A stretch of DNA of 64,000 nt from Psychroserpens algicola (GTDB lineage Bacteria > Bacteroidota > Bacteroidia > Flavobacteriales > Flavobacteriaceae). The notes beneath the pieces were generated by a model. That model worked only from the letters and a program-made list of their open reading frames with translations. It was not told the DNA's origin and made no database searches. A program made the translations under genes and the position numbers. The stretch covers positions 186,001-250,000 of the forward strand of contig NZ_JACNMJ010000003.1 of assembly GCF_014526325.1 (NCBI RefSeq), read 5' to 3'. Positions 28,447 through 36,805 of this stretch are shown here, one piece after another. Every line of letters starts with the position of its first letter. Position 1 is the stretch's first letter.

Positions 28447-29292
28447 ATGATAAATTTTAATGGCAAACTTATAAAAGAGGATAACTTCATTACCAACGAT
28501 AATAGAGGGTATAAGTTTGGTGATGCACTTTTTGAAACATTAAAAGTAGTGCATGGTAAAATCTTATTTTGGGAGGATCACTATTTTAGACTCATGGCTT
28601 CTATGCGAATTATGCGTATGGAAATCCCAATGAATTTTACGATGGAGTTTCTTGAAGCTGAAATTTTAAAAACCATAAACGTTAATGGATTGGCAAAATC
28701 ATCAGCGAGAGTTCGTTTCAATGTCGATAGAGGTGATGGAGGTAGATATCTGCCAAAAGAAAACAGAGTTAGTTATAGTATTGATGCCGAGCCTTTACCT
28801 AATGATTTCTATACAGTATCTTCATTAAAATCTTATACTGTAGATTTATATAAAGATTATTCTGTTGCTCCTGGATTGTTATCTACACTCAAAACTAATA
28901 ATAAAGCGATTAATATTTTAGGAAGTATTTACGCCAAAGAGAATGATTTTGATAACTGTCTATTACTCAATACAAATAAAAGCGTCGTTGAAGCGTTACA
29001 AGGTAACTTGTTTTTAGTGTCTGGTGAACACATTAAAACACCACCAATAACAGATGGATGTTTAAATGGTGTTATGAGAAAGCAAATTATTGATGTTATA
29101 TTAAATTCTGGAGATTACGTCTTAGAAGAGGCATCAATTTCACCGTTTGAACTTCAGAAAGCAGATGAATTATTCATTACAAATGTCATTATAGGAATTC
29201 AACCCATATTGAAATATCGCAAAAAGGTGTTTGATACTAAAGTTTCCGAAGATATTTTGAGAAGGTTAAATACTAAGATGCGCTTATCTTAA
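28447..29292 (+). CDS. aminotransferase class IV (BCAT/ADC lyase fold)
   Basis: 281 residues from the ATG at 28447; the longer reading runs through the terminator hairpin. PLP-dependent fold type IV enzyme: N-terminal NGKLIKED and DNRGYKFGDALFETLKV, catalytic Lys in LLSTLKTNNKAINILGS near residue 155, then CLLLNTNKSVVEALQGNLFLV and TPPITDGCLNGVMR for cofactor phosphate binding. The family includes branched-chain aminotransferase, D-amino-acid aminotransferase and 4-amino-4-deoxychorismate lyase (PabC). The size and motifs are closest to PabC/DAAT-like members, but specificity cannot be assigned. Its stop overlaps by 4 bases that of the convergent YqgE gene. Confidence 0.88.
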   Translation: MINFNGKLIKEDNFITNDNRGYKFGDALFETLKVVHGKILFWEDHYFRLMASMRIMRMEIPMNFTMEFLEAEILKTINVNGLAKSSARVRFNVDRGDGGRYLPKENRVSYSIDAEPLPNDFYTVSSLKSYTVDLYKDYSVAPGLLSTLKTNNKAINILGSIYAKENDFDNCLLLNTNKSVVEALQGNLFLVSGEHIKTPPITDGCLNGVMRKQIIDVILNSGDYVLEEASISPFELQKADELFITNVIIGIQPILKYRKKVFDTKVSEDILRRLNTKMRLS

Positions 29293-29849
29293 TTATAACT
29301 TGGGTTTTCTGGCGCATTAGACCACAGCGAATAATCACCACCTAATTCTAGCATTTTTTCTTTCCAAAATGAATCACAACATTTATTGATGAGTTCGTTT
29401 TTGTAAACATTTTCAGAAACAATCCAGGCATTAGACTCTAATTCGTTATCTAACTGTTTGGCTTCCCAACCCGAATATCCTAAGAAAAATCTAATATCAG
29501 AGGTGGTCAGCTTTTCGTCTTTAAGAAGTTGTAAAACAATCTCAAAGTTTCCTCCCCAATATACGCCATGTGAAATTTCAATACTGTCTGGAATCAACTG
29601 TGGTACCTGATGTATAAAATATAAATTATCCTGCTCTACAGGACCTCCATTATGGACTTTGAATGTCGCTTCAGTATCAGGTATTAAATCGTTTAATGTG
29701 TATTCTAAAGGTTTATTAAGAATAAAGCCAATAGAACCTTCGTCATTATAATCTGCCAGTAGAATAACTGACCTATTAAATGATAAGTCACCAATAATTG
29801 ATGGTTCAGCAATGAGAAGATGTCCTTTTTTGGGCTTTGATATAATCAT
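29289..29849 (-). CDS. YqgE/AlgH family protein
   Basis: 186 residues. Hallmarks: KKGHLLIAEPSIIGDLSFNRSVILLADYNDEGSIGFILNKPL at the start (here split by me only for description), KVHNGGPVEQDNLYFIHQ in the middle, YWGGNFEI, and RFFLGYSGWEAKQLDNEL. YqgE/AlgH proteins are widespread; AlgH was linked to alginate regulation, and the wider function is unknown. It is transcribed away from HU-side genes and convergent with the aminotransferase. Confidence 0.92.
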   Translation of the reverse strand: MIISKPKKGHLLIAEPSIIGDLSFNRSVILLADYNDEGSIGFILNKPLEYTLNDLIPDTEATFKVHNGGPVEQDNLYFIHQVPQLIPDSIEISHGVYWGGNFEIVLQLLKDEKLTTSDIRFFLGYSGWEAKQLDNELESNAWIVSENVYKNELINKCCDSFWKEKMLELGGDYSLWSNAPENPSYN

Positions 29850-29923
29850 ATGTGCATGATTTACGTACTAATCTAAAACATATTTTTCTAATAACCAATA
29901 AATTCGAAGGAGAATATAAAAAC

Positions 29924-29952
29924 AAAAAAGCTCACTTTTAAGTGAGCTTTTC
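29924..29952 (-). terminator. terminator after the HU gene
   Basis: Stem AAAAGCTCACT / AGTGAGCTTTT with a very short loop and A-rich/T-rich flanks, 20 bases past the HU stop. Read on the minus strand it ends in a T run. Confidence 0.87.
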
Positions 29953-29972
29953 GTAATCTATTTAAAGACATA

Positions 29973-30245
29973 CTAGTTTACAGCACTACTTAAATCAGAT
30001 CCAGCTTTAAACTTTACTACGTTTTTAGCTTTGATTTGTATAGTTTTACCAGTTTGAGGGTTTCTTCCTTCTCTTGCAGATCTTTTAGAAACTGACCAAG
30101 ATCCAAATCCTACTAAAGAAACTCTGTTTCCTTTTTGTAAAGATCCTTCGATGTCAATTAATAATGAATCTAATGCTTTCTTAGCAGCTGCTTTAGTAAT
30201 TCCAGCATTTTCTGCCATCCCATTGATTAAATCTGTTTTGTTCAT
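29973..30245 (-). CDS. HU family DNA-binding protein
   Basis: 90-residue histone-like nucleoid protein: MNKTDLINGMAENAGITK, KKALDSLLIDIEGSLQKG, then the DNA-gripping arm VSLVGFGSWSVSKRSAREGRNPQTG and the C-terminal helix. Forms dimers that bend and compact DNA. Single gene with its own strong promoter and terminator. Confidence 0.96.
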   Translation of the reverse strand: MNKTDLINGMAENAGITKAAAKKALDSLLIDIEGSLQKGNRVSLVGFGSWSVSKRSAREGRNPQTGKTIQIKAKNVVKFKAGSDLSSAVN

Positions 30246-30308
30246 AAAATTTGTATTTTAAATTGTTAAAAAAATAGTTGGGTTAAACGTTATTGTTAAA
30301 TCCGTCTA

Positions 30309-30338
30309 CAAATTTATACGTAAAATCAACCTACGCAA
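30309..30338 (-). promoter_or_regulatory. promoter of the HU gene
   Basis: Minus-strand TTG (30336-30338), 19-base spacer, TAAATTTG (30309-30316): ideal Bacteroidota spacing, 64 bases before the HU start. Confidence 0.72.
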
Positions 30339-30443
30339 GTAATAGCAAGGGAAATACAAGTATTTGTTGATAACTTAGAGCATTTGTTAATAAAGGTTTG
30401 CATTTCATCGGATTTTTTTCAAATATCAATGTATACAAGGGTT

Positions 30444-31397
30444 TTAGAGCATTTTTGCATTTTTGTTAAAATCATAACCGTTTAATAGTGATTGTACATC
30501 CATTTTACGTTTGCCTGGAAGCTGGATTTCTTTAATTATAATGTAACCTCCTCTTACTGCTACTTTTAACTCTTTTTTTGATACTAGTAATGTGCCAGAG
30601 TCTAAATCATGCGAAGCCATTTCTTTTTCAACCTTATAAATCTTAATGTTTAAGGTGTCTTCTCCATTAATAAGTTGACACCATGCGGCAGGAAACGGAT
30701 TTAAACCTCTAATCTTATTATATATGGTGTCAAGGTCTAAACTCCAATCAATTTTACAATTGTCTTTATGAAGTTTGTAAGCCGTTTTTAAATGCTCTGT
30801 TTTGGGTTGTATAGTGGTTTCTATATCGCCTTCTTGAATTAGATGTACCGTTTTTAAAACTAAATCACTCCCTATATGCATTAATTTATCGTGAAGCGCA
30901 CCAACAGTTTCATCATTTTCAATAGGTATCTCTTCTTGAAGCATCATTGCGCCAGTATCAATTTTTTCATCTATAAAAAATGTAGTAACACCAGTTTTAG
31001 TCTCACCATTAATAATAGCCCAATGTATTGGAGCTGCACCTCGGTAATTTGGCAGTAGTGACGCATGTAAATTAAATGTGCCATATTTAGGCATGTCCCA
31101 TACCACTTTCGGAAGCATTCGAAACGCAACTACAATTTGAAGGTTAGCTCCTAGTGATTTCAATTCTGTAATAAACGCCTCATTTTTTAAATTGGTGGGT
31201 TGTAAAACAGTAAGCCCTTCCTTTACAGCATATTTTTTTACTGCCGATTCGTTCAATTGACGCCCTCGACCTGCTGGCTTGTCTGGTGCTGTAATAACGC
31301 CTACAACATCGTAATTGTTTTCAACTAATGTTTTAAGTGTGGCAACTGCGAAATCTGGAGTTCCCATGAAAATGATTTTTAATTTGTCGCGCTTCAT
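30444..31397 (-). CDS. fmt: methionyl-tRNA formyltransferase
   Basis: 317 residues. Formylates the methionine on initiator tRNA using 10-formyltetrahydrofolate. Motifs: IIFMGTPDFAV at the start, APDKPAGRGR, the catalytic region FNLHASLLPNYRGAAPIHWAI (near 110-130, with N, H and downstream D in IDEKIDTGAMM), and a C-terminal OB-like domain. Its start overlaps the recQ stop by 4 bases (ATGA), so it is the last gene of a P-loop protein-recQ-fmt unit. Confidence 0.97.
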   Translation of the reverse strand: MKRDKLKIIFMGTPDFAVATLKTLVENNYDVVGVITAPDKPAGRGRQLNESAVKKYAVKEGLTVLQPTNLKNEAFITELKSLGANLQIVVAFRMLPKVVWDMPKYGTFNLHASLLPNYRGAAPIHWAIINGETKTGVTTFFIDEKIDTGAMMLQEEIPIENDETVGALHDKLMHIGSDLVLKTVHLIQEGDIETTIQPKTEHLKTAYKLHKDNCKIDWSLDLDTIYNKIRGLNPFPAAWCQLINGEDTLNIKIYKVEKEMASHDLDSGTLLVSKKELKVAVRGGYIIIKEIQLPGKRKMDVQSLLNGYDFNKNAKML

Positions 31398-33298
31398 GTA
31401 TGTTTAATTTTATAGGTGTTTGCAGGTGTTAGTATAATCATATGATGTTCAAGCAATAACTGTAACACAGGTAATATGTGTTCTTTGTTCTGCGGAAATC
31501 GTTCTACGAGTTGTCTTGAAGTCATTGGTTGTTTCTCAAGGGCTTCAATGACTAGAGCTTTTATTTCCGGGATTGAGTTTGGATTTTGTGAAATGTCTTT
31601 TGATGTACACACCGAACATGTGTTGCAATTGACTTCAGAAACTTCTCCAAAGTAATGCAAAAGTTGTTTGTTTTTACACACTTTATCATTAGTGATATAC
31701 TCCAATACCGAATTCACCTGATAGCGTTTTAATTCTTGTTGTTGTTCTACAACATTAGCTATTCTATTAATTGTTTTGTCATCTTCTCTGGGTTGAAGAA
31801 ATATAACTTCAGAATCGGTATTAGAAAACAAAAAATCGACTATACCATCTTTATGTAGTTGATTTAAAATAGCAATGATTTGTTTTTCGCCGATTGTAGA
31901 TTTATCAGCAATGAGAGATATATTAATCGCTAGTTGATGCTCAAAAATTCCGCCGTAAGTCCTTAAAATTGTTTTTACAAGAATATTGTATTGCGCATGT
32001 GTTTCCAGATAAGAAAACAGAGCAGTGTTACTAACAATAAACTGAAGTTTGGTTTTATAATTAAACTGCTGTGATAATTTTATGATACTATTTCTATCTA
32101 GAAGTTGTAAGGTATTATAGGTTTTTGAACTTTTAAAGTCATAAGCTTTGCAAAAATCACTAAAGTTAAAGCGATGTGTGCTCAGTTCACCTTCGCCATA
32201 AGATATTTGAAAGAAATTACAGAGTTTTCGATATACAAGTTTAATCTCATCAAGAGATGGCAAACTGGCAATGAACTGATTTTTTAAAGTTTGCTCATCA
32301 GATTTATTAGTTAAGATGATAGCAAAGGCATCTTCATTATTTCGACCAGCACGTCCAGCTTCCTGATAGTAACTTTCAAGACTTTCGGGTAAATTAATAT
32401 GAATTACTGTTTTTACATCTGGTTTATCAATTCCCATACCAAAAGCAGTAGTTGCTACCATAATTTCTTTTTGGTTATTCATCCACTGCTGTAAGCGTTC
32501 CTGTTTGTCTTTTGAAGGAATGCCACCATGGAAAAACGTACTGCTAAATCCTTTTTTGCTTAAAACATTATGTAAATTAATACTCATTTTTCGACTACGA
32601 ACATATACAATAGATGACCCTTTATGCTTTTTTAGAAGCTGCTCCAGATCGTAAAGTTTGTCTTCACTAAACTTAACCTGATAGGATATATTTGGCCTTG
32701 AAAATGATGCTTTAAATACCTTAGGCGATATAAAATCCAATGCGCTTATAGTGTCTTTAATAACTTCAGGTTTTGCTGTTGCCGTAAGCGCAATTACATT
32801 TACACTTGGCTGTAACTGTCTTAGTAAAACGATATTTTTATAAGCAGGTCGAAAATCATTTCCCCATTGACTAATACAATGTGCTTCGTCTACAGCAATT
32901 AGGTTCACATTCATTTGCTGAATACGTTGCTGAACAATATCCTGTTGCAAGCGTTCGGGTGAGAGGTACAAAAATTTATAATTTCCGTAAATGCAATTGT
33001 CGAGTAAGGTATCTAATTCACTGTATTTTATCCCACTTGTAATCGCCATAGCTTTTATACCCTTAAGTTTCAAACTGTTTACCTGGTCTTTCATCAAAGC
33101 AATAAGCGGAGAAATAACGATACAGATACCTTCTTTAATGAGTGCTGGAATTTGAAAGCAAATCGATTTGCCACCACCAGTCGGCAGTAATACAAAGGTA
33201 TCGTTATTTTCTAAAACCGAATTGATAATATCTTCTTGAAGCGGTCTGAATGAGGTGTGATTCCAATACTGTTCTAATATGTTTATTGGATGTGGCAT
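31394..33298 (-). CDS. recQ: RecQ-family ATP-dependent DNA helicase
   Basis: 634-residue 3'-5' helicase of recombination and fork repair. N-terminal FRPLQEDII motif 0, Walker A LLPTGGGKS (37-45), DEAH at 137-140 followed by the aromatic-rich CISQWGNDFRP, motif III ALTATA, motifs V-VI TTAFGMGIDKPDV and QEAGRAGR, and a zinc-binding CNTCSVC cluster near residue 560. A full HRDC domain is not apparent; the C-terminus is a short winged-helix-like part. Flavobacteria often carry several RecQ paralogues, so the symbol indicates the family. Abuts the upstream kinase-like gene with no gap. Confidence 0.93.
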   Translation of the reverse strand: MPHPINILEQYWNHTSFRPLQEDIINSVLENNDTFVLLPTGGGKSICFQIPALIKEGICIVISPLIALMKDQVNSLKLKGIKAMAITSGIKYSELDTLLDNCIYGNYKFLYLSPERLQQDIVQQRIQQMNVNLIAVDEAHCISQWGNDFRPAYKNIVLLRQLQPSVNVIALTATAKPEVIKDTISALDFISPKVFKASFSRPNISYQVKFSEDKLYDLEQLLKKHKGSSIVYVRSRKMSINLHNVLSKKGFSSTFFHGGIPSKDKQERLQQWMNNQKEIMVATTAFGMGIDKPDVKTVIHINLPESLESYYQEAGRAGRNNEDAFAIILTNKSDEQTLKNQFIASLPSLDEIKLVYRKLCNFFQISYGEGELSTHRFNFSDFCKAYDFKSSKTYNTLQLLDRNSIIKLSQQFNYKTKLQFIVSNTALFSYLETHAQYNILVKTILRTYGGIFEHQLAINISLIADKSTIGEKQIIAILNQLHKDGIVDFLFSNTDSEVIFLQPREDDKTINRIANVVEQQQELKRYQVNSVLEYITNDKVCKNKQLLHYFGEVSEVNCNTCSVCTSKDISQNPNSIPEIKALVIEALEKQPMTSRQLVERFPQNKEHILPVLQLLLEHHMIILTPANTYKIKHT

Positions 33299-33838
33299 CT
33301 ATAATTTTAACACGTCTATAATGAAATCTGCTCGACTTGAAATACTTGCAAAAGGCACATCAATGAGATCATATCCAAATCGATTGTACGTGTCTATTAA
33401 TGAATGGTGAATTTCTACAGCTTGCTCAAAGTTTTCATAGCGTTCACTGTCGCTAACAAAAATTTCCTGCCATGGCGCTAATATAAATACTTGGTCATAC
33501 TTGTGTTGCTCACAAGTTTCGGTGAAATGTGCTGGGTAGTCTGTTTTAACAAAATTCATATAAGCTAAAACATCAGGTAAACCACGGTCAAGAAAAACTA
33601 CGGGTTCAGTAGAGGATGATGCATCTTTGTATTGTTGTATTCTTGCTTCTAATAACAATTCGCTAAAAAGTAGTGGTTTGGTTAAAAAAAGTTGGTCAAC
33701 GCCATCTTTTCGGGCTTCTAGTGTTACTTGTCTTGATACTTCTTCTAAACAAGTGTAACCTCTTGAAATTAATTCATTTATGATTGATGATTTTCCGGTT
33801 CCAGGACCACCAGTTATAACAATACGTTGTGTTTTCAA
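33299..33838 (-). CDS. P-loop ATPase (AAA_28, NadR/thymidylate kinase-like)
   Basis: 179 residues with Walker A GGPGTGKSS (10-18), a DRGLPD motif near residue 105 and a lid region. The domain matches AAA_28-type predicted nucleoside or nucleotide kinases (NadR kinase-like). No partner domain is present. It is the first gene of the unit with recQ and fmt, and divergent from the DUF493 gene across a 90-bp shared promoter region. Substrate unknown. Confidence 0.82.
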   Translation of the reverse strand: MKTQRIVITGGPGTGKSSIINELISRGYTCLEEVSRQVTLEARKDGVDQLFLTKPLLFSELLLEARIQQYKDASSSTEPVVFLDRGLPDVLAYMNFVKTDYPAHFTETCEQHKYDQVFILAPWQEIFVSDSERYENFEQAVEIHHSLIDTYNRFGYDLIDVPFASISSRADFIIDVLKL

Positions 33839-33901
33839 TTTGGCAAGATTTTGGTGATAAAATTAACAATAATTAAGCAAAGCAAAATGCAAAGTATAAT
33901 G

Positions 33902-33909
33902 TATCTTTG
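33902..33909 (+). promoter_or_regulatory. -7 box (TATCTTTG) upstream of the DUF493 gene
   Basis: Exact TAnnTTTG match 20 bases before the chosen ATG at 33929. No TTG at ideal spacing. It lies inside the longer reading frame that begins at 33827, which supports the shorter start. Confidence 0.5.
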
Positions 33910-33928
33910 CTTGGTAATAAAAAAAAGC

Positions 33929-34222
33929 ATGAGTTCACAGAAAAAAACAGAAGAATTTTATAAAAAACTTAGAAGCCAGTTGTACGAAACATCAAGCTGG
34001 CCTTCAGAATATCTATACAAGTTTATTGTTCCGACAGATGAACATAAAATCAAGCAAATAGAAGATTTATTTGACAATATAGGAGCCGTTATTACAACCA
34101 AAGAATCTGGAAAAGGAACCTATACAAGTGTTTCGGTAAATTTACATATGAAAGATCCTGATGCTGTCATTGCTAAATACAAGGAAGTTGCAGAGAAAGT
34201 AGAAGGTGTTATTTCTTTGTAA
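33929..34222 (+). CDS. DUF493 (YbeD-like) family protein
   Basis: 97 residues from the ATG at 33929 (MSSQKKTEEFYKKLRSQLYE); the longer frame would overlap the divergent gene and the promoter. DUF493/YbeD fold, a small ferredoxin-like ACT-related domain: WPSEYLYKFIVPTDEHKIKQIEDLF and GKGTYTSVSVNLHMKDPDAVIAKYKEV (parts). Function in bacteria is unknown, though YbeD in E. coli has regulatory-domain-like structure. First gene of a + strand unit with the DUF4290 gene and murA. Confidence 0.88.
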   Translation: MSSQKKTEEFYKKLRSQLYETSSWPSEYLYKFIVPTDEHKIKQIEDLFDNIGAVITTKESGKGTYTSVSVNLHMKDPDAVIAKYKEVAEKVEGVISL

Positions 34223-34313
34223 AAAACAGTTTCGATAATTATTTTTTTGTATTTTGCATCGATATGCAGAAATACTTCATGCATAGTTTACAAATACTAC
34301 ACAAATATATATT

Positions 34314-34964
34314 TTGATTGACGATTTAGAATACAACACAGAGCGTGAACATTTGATTATTCCTGAGTATGGAAGACATCTTCAAAAAATGATTAATTAC
34401 GCTAAAGAATTACCAACAAAAGAAGAACGCAATAAAGTGGCAAAATCTATCATTAATGTGATGGGTAATTTACAGCCACATTTACGTGATGTACCAGATT
34501 TTCAGCATAAACTTTGGGATCAGCTGTTTATTATAGCCGATTTTGAATTAGATGCAGATTCACCTTATCCAAAACCTTCAAAAGAAGAACTCTCAGAAGG
34601 TCCAGAACCTTTAAAATATCCGCAAAATCATCCTAAATACCGTTTCTACGGAAACAATATTAAGACGATGATTGATGTCGCTAATACATGGGAAGAAGGT
34701 GAGCTAAAAGAAGCATTAGTATATACTATTGCTAATCACATGAAAAAATGCTTTTTAAATTGGAACAAAGACACCGTTGAAGATGATGTTATTTTTAACC
34801 ACTTATACGAATTGTCTGGTGGGAAAATCAACTTAAAAGGAAGTGATGAGGATCTTTCAGATGCTACAAGTTTAATGCGTAATAAGAAGAAATATTCTAA
34901 TTCCAATTCTAAGAAATCACATCACAAAAAAAATAATTCTAACCGAAACAGAAAACGCTACTAA
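34314..34964 (+). CDS. DUF4290 domain protein, TTG start
   Basis: 216 residues. The conserved N-terminus LEYNTEREHLIIPEYGRHLQKM lies before the first in-frame ATG, so translation most likely starts at the TTG at 34314. The domain fills most of the protein; the last 30 residues are Ser/Lys/Asn-rich and basic (NSKKSHHKKNNSNRNRKR). DUF4290 is a Bacteroidota-specific family of unknown function that very often stands directly before murA, as it does here (9 bases apart). Confidence 0.88.
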   Translation: MIDDLEYNTEREHLIIPEYGRHLQKMINYAKELPTKEERNKVAKSIINVMGNLQPHLRDVPDFQHKLWDQLFIIADFELDADSPYPKPSKEELSEGPEPLKYPQNHPKYRFYGNNIKTMIDVANTWEEGELKEALVYTIANHMKKCFLNWNKDTVEDDVIFNHLYELSGGKINLKGSDEDLSDATSLMRNKKKYSNSNSKKSHHKKNNSNRNRKRY

Positions 34965-34973
34965 TCAAACTTC

Positions 34974-36290
34974 ATGGCAACATTTATTATTGAAGGAGGT
35001 CATAAATTAAAAGGAAGAATCCAACCTCAAGGCGCAAAAAACGAAGCATTACAAATTCTATGCGCAGTGCTCTTAACTGCCGAAGAAATTAAAATTGACA
35101 ACATACCAGACATCATAGATGTCAATAAATTGATAGCCTTACTTAAAAAATTAGGGGTGAAAATCAATAAAGTAGGTAAGGGGTCATATACATTTAAAGC
35201 TGATGATATCAATTTAAAATATCTGGAATCTGCCGAATTTAAAGAAGATGGAAAAGGTTTAAGAGGTTCAATTATGATTGTTGGTCCGTTATTAGCTCGC
35301 TTCGGAAAAGGTTACATTCCAAAACCTGGAGGTGACAAAATCGGACGTCGACGTCTGGATACCCATTTTGAAGGATTTATAAATTTAGGAGCTAAGTTTC
35401 GCTACAACAAAGAAGATTTATTCTATGGAGTAGAAGCCGATAAACTTACAGGAACCTATATGCTTCTCGATGAGGCATCAGTTACTGGTACAGCAAATAT
35501 TGTGATGGCAGCTGTTTTAGCAGAAGGAACCACAACGATTTATAATGCTGCTTGCGAACCTTATTTGCAACAACTTTGTAAGATGCTTAACAGAATGGGA
35601 GCTAAAATCAATGGTGTTGGCTCTAATATGTTGATTATAGAAGGGGTTGATAAATTAGGTGGTACAGACCACAGAATGCTACCAGATATGATTGAAATTG
35701 GAAGTTGGATCGGGTTAGCAGCAATGACAAAAAGTGAACTTACTATTACTAATGTAAGTTGGGATGATTTAGGACAAATCCCTAACGTGTTTAGAAAAAT
35801 TGGAATAACAGTAGAACGTCAAGGCGATGATATCTATATTCCTGCTCATACAAATGGGTATGAAGTACAAAACTATATTGACGGTTCTATTTTAACCGTT
35901 TCTGATGCACCTTGGCCAGGATTTACACCAGATTTACTAAGTATTATCTTAACTATTTTAACTCAAGCCAGAGGAAGTGCAGTTGTACATCAAAAGATGT
36001 TTGAAAGCCGTTTGTTCTTTGTAGATAAGTTGATTGATATGGGAGCAAAAATTATTCTTTGTGATCCTCATAGAGCTACAGTTATTGGTCACGATTTTAA
36101 ATCGACATTAAAAGCAACAACAATGACTTCTCCTGATATTAGAGCGGGTGTATCTTTATTAATAGCAGCATTATCAGCAAAAGGCACATCTACAATTCAT
36201 AATATTGAGCAAATTGACCGAGGTTATGAAAACATTGATGAGCGTTTACGTGCTATTGGTGCAAAGATTACTCGTGTGGATGGAAATTAA
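34974..36290 (+). CDS. murA: UDP-N-acetylglucosamine 1-carboxyvinyltransferase (Asp-type)
   Basis: 438-residue first committed enzyme of peptidoglycan synthesis: transfers enolpyruvate from PEP to UDP-GlcNAc. Substrate residues K22-N23 (QGAKNEAL) match the family. The active-site loop reads PKPGGDKIGRRR, so the position of the usual catalytic Cys115 of E. coli holds Asp121. Asp at this site is known from mycobacterial and chlamydial MurA and makes the enzyme insensitive to fosfomycin. A DMIEIGSWIGLAAM segment and the closing RGYENIDERL (active-site Arg region) are intact. Ends with a strong terminator. Confidence 0.97.
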   Translation: MATFIIEGGHKLKGRIQPQGAKNEALQILCAVLLTAEEIKIDNIPDIIDVNKLIALLKKLGVKINKVGKGSYTFKADDINLKYLESAEFKEDGKGLRGSIMIVGPLLARFGKGYIPKPGGDKIGRRRLDTHFEGFINLGAKFRYNKEDLFYGVEADKLTGTYMLLDEASVTGTANIVMAAVLAEGTTTIYNAACEPYLQQLCKMLNRMGAKINGVGSNMLIIEGVDKLGGTDHRMLPDMIEIGSWIGLAAMTKSELTITNVSWDDLGQIPNVFRKIGITVERQGDDIYIPAHTNGYEVQNYIDGSILTVSDAPWPGFTPDLLSIILTILTQARGSAVVHQKMFESRLFFVDKLIDMGAKIILCDPHRATVIGHDFKSTLKATTMTSPDIRAGVSLLIAALSAKGTSTIHNIEQIDRGYENIDERLRAIGAKITRVDGN

Positions 36291-36312
36291 TAATACCATA
36301 CTTTTAAAACAT

Positions 36313-36342
36313 AAAAAAGCCTTGATCAATCAAGGCTTTTTT
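36313..36342 (+). terminator. bidirectional terminator after murA
   Basis: Perfect 13-bp stem AAAAAAGCCTTGA / TCAAGGCTTTTTT around TCAA. It serves murA on + and the NTF2-like gene on -. Confidence 0.93.
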
Positions 36343-36364
36343 TATGTGAAATAATTAATATTGT

Positions 36365-36727
36365 TTATTCCATAGAATAGAAAAACTGTTCGCTGGCGAT
36401 TTTTCCATCTTTAACACCAAAAACAGCGACTTCTTCCATTTGCTGTCTGCCACGATCTTTAAAAGTCACATCAAAAGTCATTTTTGATGTAAAATGATTA
36501 TCTGCAATGACAGGGTCGCTAATCTGTCCTCCGTGAAATTCACTCACGTTATCTAACCATTCTTTGTTTTTGTTCCATACATTTTGTTTCCCTGAAACAA
36601 GCTCTCCTGGCATACCAGGCATTTCTCTACTCACTATATTTTCTGCATAGAGTTCGTTGATGCAATCCAGATTTTTACCTTCTCTACACATTTGTGTCCA
36701 TTTTTGAGCAACATCTTTAGTGTTCAT
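36365..36727 (-). CDS. NTF2-like (SnoaL type) protein
   Basis: 120 residues with an NTF2/SnoaL-like cone fold: N-terminal helices with VAQKWTQMCREGKNLDCINELYAENIVSRE, central strands (HFTSKMTFDVTFKDRG) and the ending GKIASEQFFYSM. Such proteins act as small enzymes or binders; the ligand is unknown. It follows the class I photolyase by 78 bases on the same strand and may be the tail of the photoprotection unit or a separate gene. Confidence 0.8.
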   Translation of the reverse strand: MNTKDVAQKWTQMCREGKNLDCINELYAENIVSREMPGMPGELVSGKQNVWNKNKEWLDNVSEFHGGQISDPVIADNHFTSKMTFDVTFKDRGRQQMEEVAVFGVKDGKIASEQFFYSME

Positions 36728-36805
36728 TGTTATTAGTTTTAAAAATTAGTACTTAAAGTTACTTAAAAATGAAGTATGGGATTTAAAAATAATGTTAATC
36801 TTATG

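Noticed and set aside
30379-30407. Third full copy of the T9SS-type tandem repeat
   Set aside because: Only one half fits well, and it is in opposite orientation to the HU gene; kept only as a weak hit in the finding.
30246-30443. Additional gene between HU and fmt
   Set aside because: No plausible frame; only the HU promoter and the weak repeat were found.
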